From Balneolales bacterium (GTDB lineage Bacteria; Bacteroidota; Rhodothermia; Balneolales; Natronogracilivirgulaceae), in assembly GCA_007127665.1 (NCBI GenBank), contig SKYY01000247.1, positions 1 through 8,808 on the forward strand: a DNA stretch of 8,808 nucleotides. Reading direction: 5' to 3'. The notes under the pieces were generated by a model. That model was not told where the DNA came from and ran no database searches. It worked only from the letters and a program-made list of their open reading frames with translations. How positions within the stretch are numbered: position 1 is the stretch's first letter; each line of letters starts with the position of its first letter. Below are positions 7,194-8,808 of the stretch, piece after piece. The position numbers were made by a program, and so were the translations under genes.

Positions 7194-7814
7194 ATGGAAA
7201 AACCATTAATCATTGGTGTCGCTGGAGGTAGCGGCTCCGGGAAAACCACTGTAATCAACCATATCTGTACTACCATCGGCGAGGAGAATCTTTCACTTAT
7301 CGCACATGACGCATACTATCGTGACCTTAAACACCTGCCTTTTGAGGAGAGGGCACGGCAGAACTTTGACCACCCCGCCTCACTCGAGACCGAACTTCTT
7401 ATCCGGCACATAAAAGCACTCTACAACGGCTACAGTATCGAATGCCCGATCTACGATTTTTCCAACCACATCCGCAAGGAAGAGGCATTGACCATTACAC
7501 CCAAAAAAATCATTCTTGTGGACGGGATCCTGATCTTCTACGAAAAAGAGTTGCGCAAGCTGATGGACATCAAGCTGTTTGTGGATACGGACGACGATGT
7601 TCGGTTGCTGCGCCGATTGCGGCGTGACATCACCGAGCGGGCAAGGTCCATTGAAGGTGTGCTGGACCAGTATGAAAAATACGTACGGCCCATGCATCTG
7701 GAGTTTGTGGAGCCGACAAAGCGCTATGCCGACATCATTATTCCGCACGGCGGCGAGAACCAGGTGGCACTGCAGATGGTGAATGCATTGATTTTTGAAA
7801 ATATCCGGGATTGA
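7194..7814 (+). CDS. udk: Uridine kinase (uridine/cytidine salvage)
   Basis: Phosphorylates uridine and cytidine to UMP and CMP with ATP or GTP, a cytoplasmic step of pyrimidine salvage. The 206-residue protein has normal length. The P-loop is GGSGSGKTT (11-19). The nucleoside-site motifs are HDAYYRD (38-44), NFDHPAS (57-63) and PIYDFSNH (85-92). The second nucleotide-site strand is ILVDGILIF (107-115), followed by KLFVDTDDDVRLLRRLRRD (127-145) and the lid arginines of ITERARS. The C-terminal YADIIIPHGG (178-187) is typical of Udk rather than phosphoribulokinase. Start is the ATG at 7194, three codons before the first core strand; no Shine-Dalgarno is present. The last two codons and the stop (CGG GAT TGA) coincide with the first unit of the 16-base repeat array. 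It converges on coaX. Confidence 0.94.
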   Translation: MEKPLIIGVAGGSGSGKTTVINHICTTIGEENLSLIAHDAYYRDLKHLPFEERARQNFDHPASLETELLIRHIKALYNGYSIECPIYDFSNHIRKEEALTITPKKIILVDGILIFYEKELRKLMDIKLFVDTDDDVRLLRRLRRDITERARSIEGVLDQYEKYVRPMHLEFVEPTKRYADIIIPHGGENQVALQMVNALIFENIRD

Positions 7815-8060
7815 TCACAACCGGGATACAAAGCATCGAGGGTTGAACACATTGAGGATTGAACACATCGAGGACTGAACGCATCGAGGACTGAACGCAT
7901 CCGGAACCATCCGGGACCGGCTTCGCACACGGACGGTTTTGCATAGAACCGGTTTTGCTCAGGATGGGATTTGCATAGAACCGATTTTGCTCAGAATGGG
8001 ATTTGCATAGAACCGATTTTGCTCAGAATGGGTTTTGCATTGGAACGGTTTTGCATCAGC
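7805..8060. repeat. Phased 16-base tandem array, 16 units, between udk and coaX
   Basis: The 256 bases divide into 16 units of exactly 16 bases without any insertion or deletion. Units begin at 7805 and every 16 bases to 8045. Base 4 is G in 14 of 16 units, base 9 is G in 14 of 16 and base 8 is T in 12 of 16. Family A (7837-7900) is represented by CGAGGACTGAACGCAT; its last two copies are identical. Family B (7933-8060) alternates TGGGATTTGCATAGAA and CCGATTTTGCTCAGAA, so its expanded unit is 32 bases; the units starting at 7965 and 7997 are identical, as are those at 7981 and 8013. Units at 7805, 7821, 7901 and 7917 are degenerate but keep CCGG in register. Sixteen is not a multiple of three, so coding is unlikely. 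No spacers are present. Function unknown. Confidence 0.88.
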
Positions 8061-8808
8061 TGTCTTTTTTGCTGTTCGGCAAAAGGTTATCCAGCCAGTA
8101 TCGCATCCCCTCAAACACGAGGCTATCATTGTTTTGCACTTCAAATGAGCTGTTTTCCATCACAAAATCAGCATCTCCGCCAGTCAGCCAGATCCGGGCA
8201 TCGGGAAAGTGTTCCCGTGAACGTTGCACATGAGCTTCCCATGATACCATAAAGGTGCCGGCCGTCCCGGCCTGGAGTGCGGTGGTGGTAGAGTCGGGGG
8301 GCCATGTCGGCGGCAGATCGGCAGGTACGGTAAACAGGCCGTCTGCGCCATGGCCCAGTGCTTCTATCAGCATATGAAGGCCAGGCATGATCACACCGCC
8401 GCAGTAAACACCGCCGGCATCCATCACATCAATGGTACAGGCCGTTCCGGCATCGGACACGATCACTGCGCCGGAGCTCAGCCTCCATGCGCCAAGGCAT
8501 GCCAGATAGCGGTCAATGCCCAGCGTTTCGGGGGTCCGGTAACGGTGCTTGTCGGGTGTCAGCACCGAGCGCGTTATGGCAAGTATCTCGGGACAGGAGC
8601 CGGTGCTTTCTGTGGTAAGAAGACGCTCAAGTTCCTGCCCCCGGAAGTGCTTCTTAACGGACGACAGCACGATACGGTCAAAACCAAGGCAAAGCTTCCG
8701 CAGGGCAGTCTCAAAATCCGGCGAGATATATTCAGGAGGCCTGTGTATGCGCCAGGGAGAGATCATACCCTCCTTGTCATCATGGCTGATTGCAGCATGG
8801 TCAGGCAA
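8056..8808 (-). CDS. coaX: Type III pantothenate kinase, 5' end beyond window
   Basis: Phosphorylates pantothenate with ATP, the first step of coenzyme A synthesis; CoaX enzymes of the ASKHA fold need a monovalent cation and escape CoA feedback. The visible 250 residues include TLGIDR (95-100, putative catalytic Asp99), SDAGTACTID (118-127, second phosphate motif), CGGVIMPG (136-143), PPDSTTTALQAG (170-181) and WLTGGDA (207-213). The N-terminal DxGN(T/S) phosphate motif is missing because the gene runs off the right edge; probably only 10-25 residues are lost. The first codon in the window is TTG, which is internal, not a start. The TGA stop (8058-8056) lies inside the last unit of the 16-base repeat array. 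Convergent with udk. Confidence 0.92.
   Translation of the reverse strand: MPDHAAISHDDKEGMISPWRIHRPPEYISPDFETALRKLCLGFDRIVLSSVKKHFRGQELERLLTTESTGSCPEILAITRSVLTPDKHRYRTPETLGIDRYLACLGAWRLSSGAVIVSDAGTACTIDVMDAGGVYCGGVIMPGLHMLIEALGHGADGLFTVPADLPPTWPPDSTTTALQAGTAGTFMVSWEAHVQRSREHFPDARIWLTGGDADFVMENSSFEVQNNDSLVFEGMRYWLDNLLPNSKKDS

Noticed and set aside
7724..7944. Minus-strand reading frames of 68 codons across the repeats
   Set aside because: They are low-complexity translations of the 16-base units and run antisense into the end of udk.
7805..8060. CRISPR array
   Set aside because: Units are contiguous with no unique spacers, too short for CRISPR repeats, and no cas gene is nearby.
7971..8252. 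Plus-strand reading frame of 93 codons starting in the repeat array
   Set aside because: Its first part is 16/32-base repeats, which shift frame every unit, and the rest is antisense to the well-supported coaX gene.

Overview
The window carries seven genes, six complete and one cut by the right edge. All are recognisable from conserved motifs. The organism looks like a free-living heterotroph of the Bacteroidota/Rhodothermota/Balneolota side of the tree. This lineage is an inference. It rests on the near absence of Shine-Dalgarno sequences before the starts, a large-insert Amidase_3 enzyme of the type common there, a type III pantothenate kinase, and a promoter-like TAnnTTTG-type element upstream of greA. 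No phage, transposase, CRISPR, tRNA or rRNA sequence is visible.

Left block (6-4131, minus strand). Three genes in one direction form a compact sugar-nucleotide cassette, transcribed from right to left: ugd (UDP-glucose 6-dehydrogenase), a UDP-glucuronate decarboxylase gene (uxs) overlapping it by one base, and after 23 bases a NodU/CmcH-type carbamoyltransferase. The first two convert UDP-glucose to UDP-glucuronate and then UDP-xylose. The third probably carbamoylates a sugar or polysaccharide group. No glycosyltransferase lies inside the window, so the acceptor pathway should lie further left.

Centre (4377-5069). greA (transcript-cleavage factor) is on the minus strand, 245 bases upstream of ugd. 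Its best start is a GTG that gives the canonical 157 residues. Its leader contains a convincing intrinsic terminator in greA's own direction, with a possible promoter upstream. This layout suggests an attenuated leader or a small RNA.

Right block (5070-7814, plus strand). A SpoU/TrmH-fold RNA methyltransferase, an exported N-acetylmuramoyl-L-alanine amidase (39 bases later) and uridine kinase udk (201 bases later) run left to right. They are housekeeping functions: RNA modification, cell-wall turnover and pyrimidine salvage.

Right end (7805-8808). udk converges on coaX (type III pantothenate kinase, 5' end outside the window). The gap between their 3' ends is filled by 16 units of 16 bases in one unbroken register (7805-8060). 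The array starts in the penultimate codons of udk and ends over the coaX stop codon. It contains two diverged unit families, one of which has been expanded as a 32-base dimer. This array is the most unusual structure in the window.
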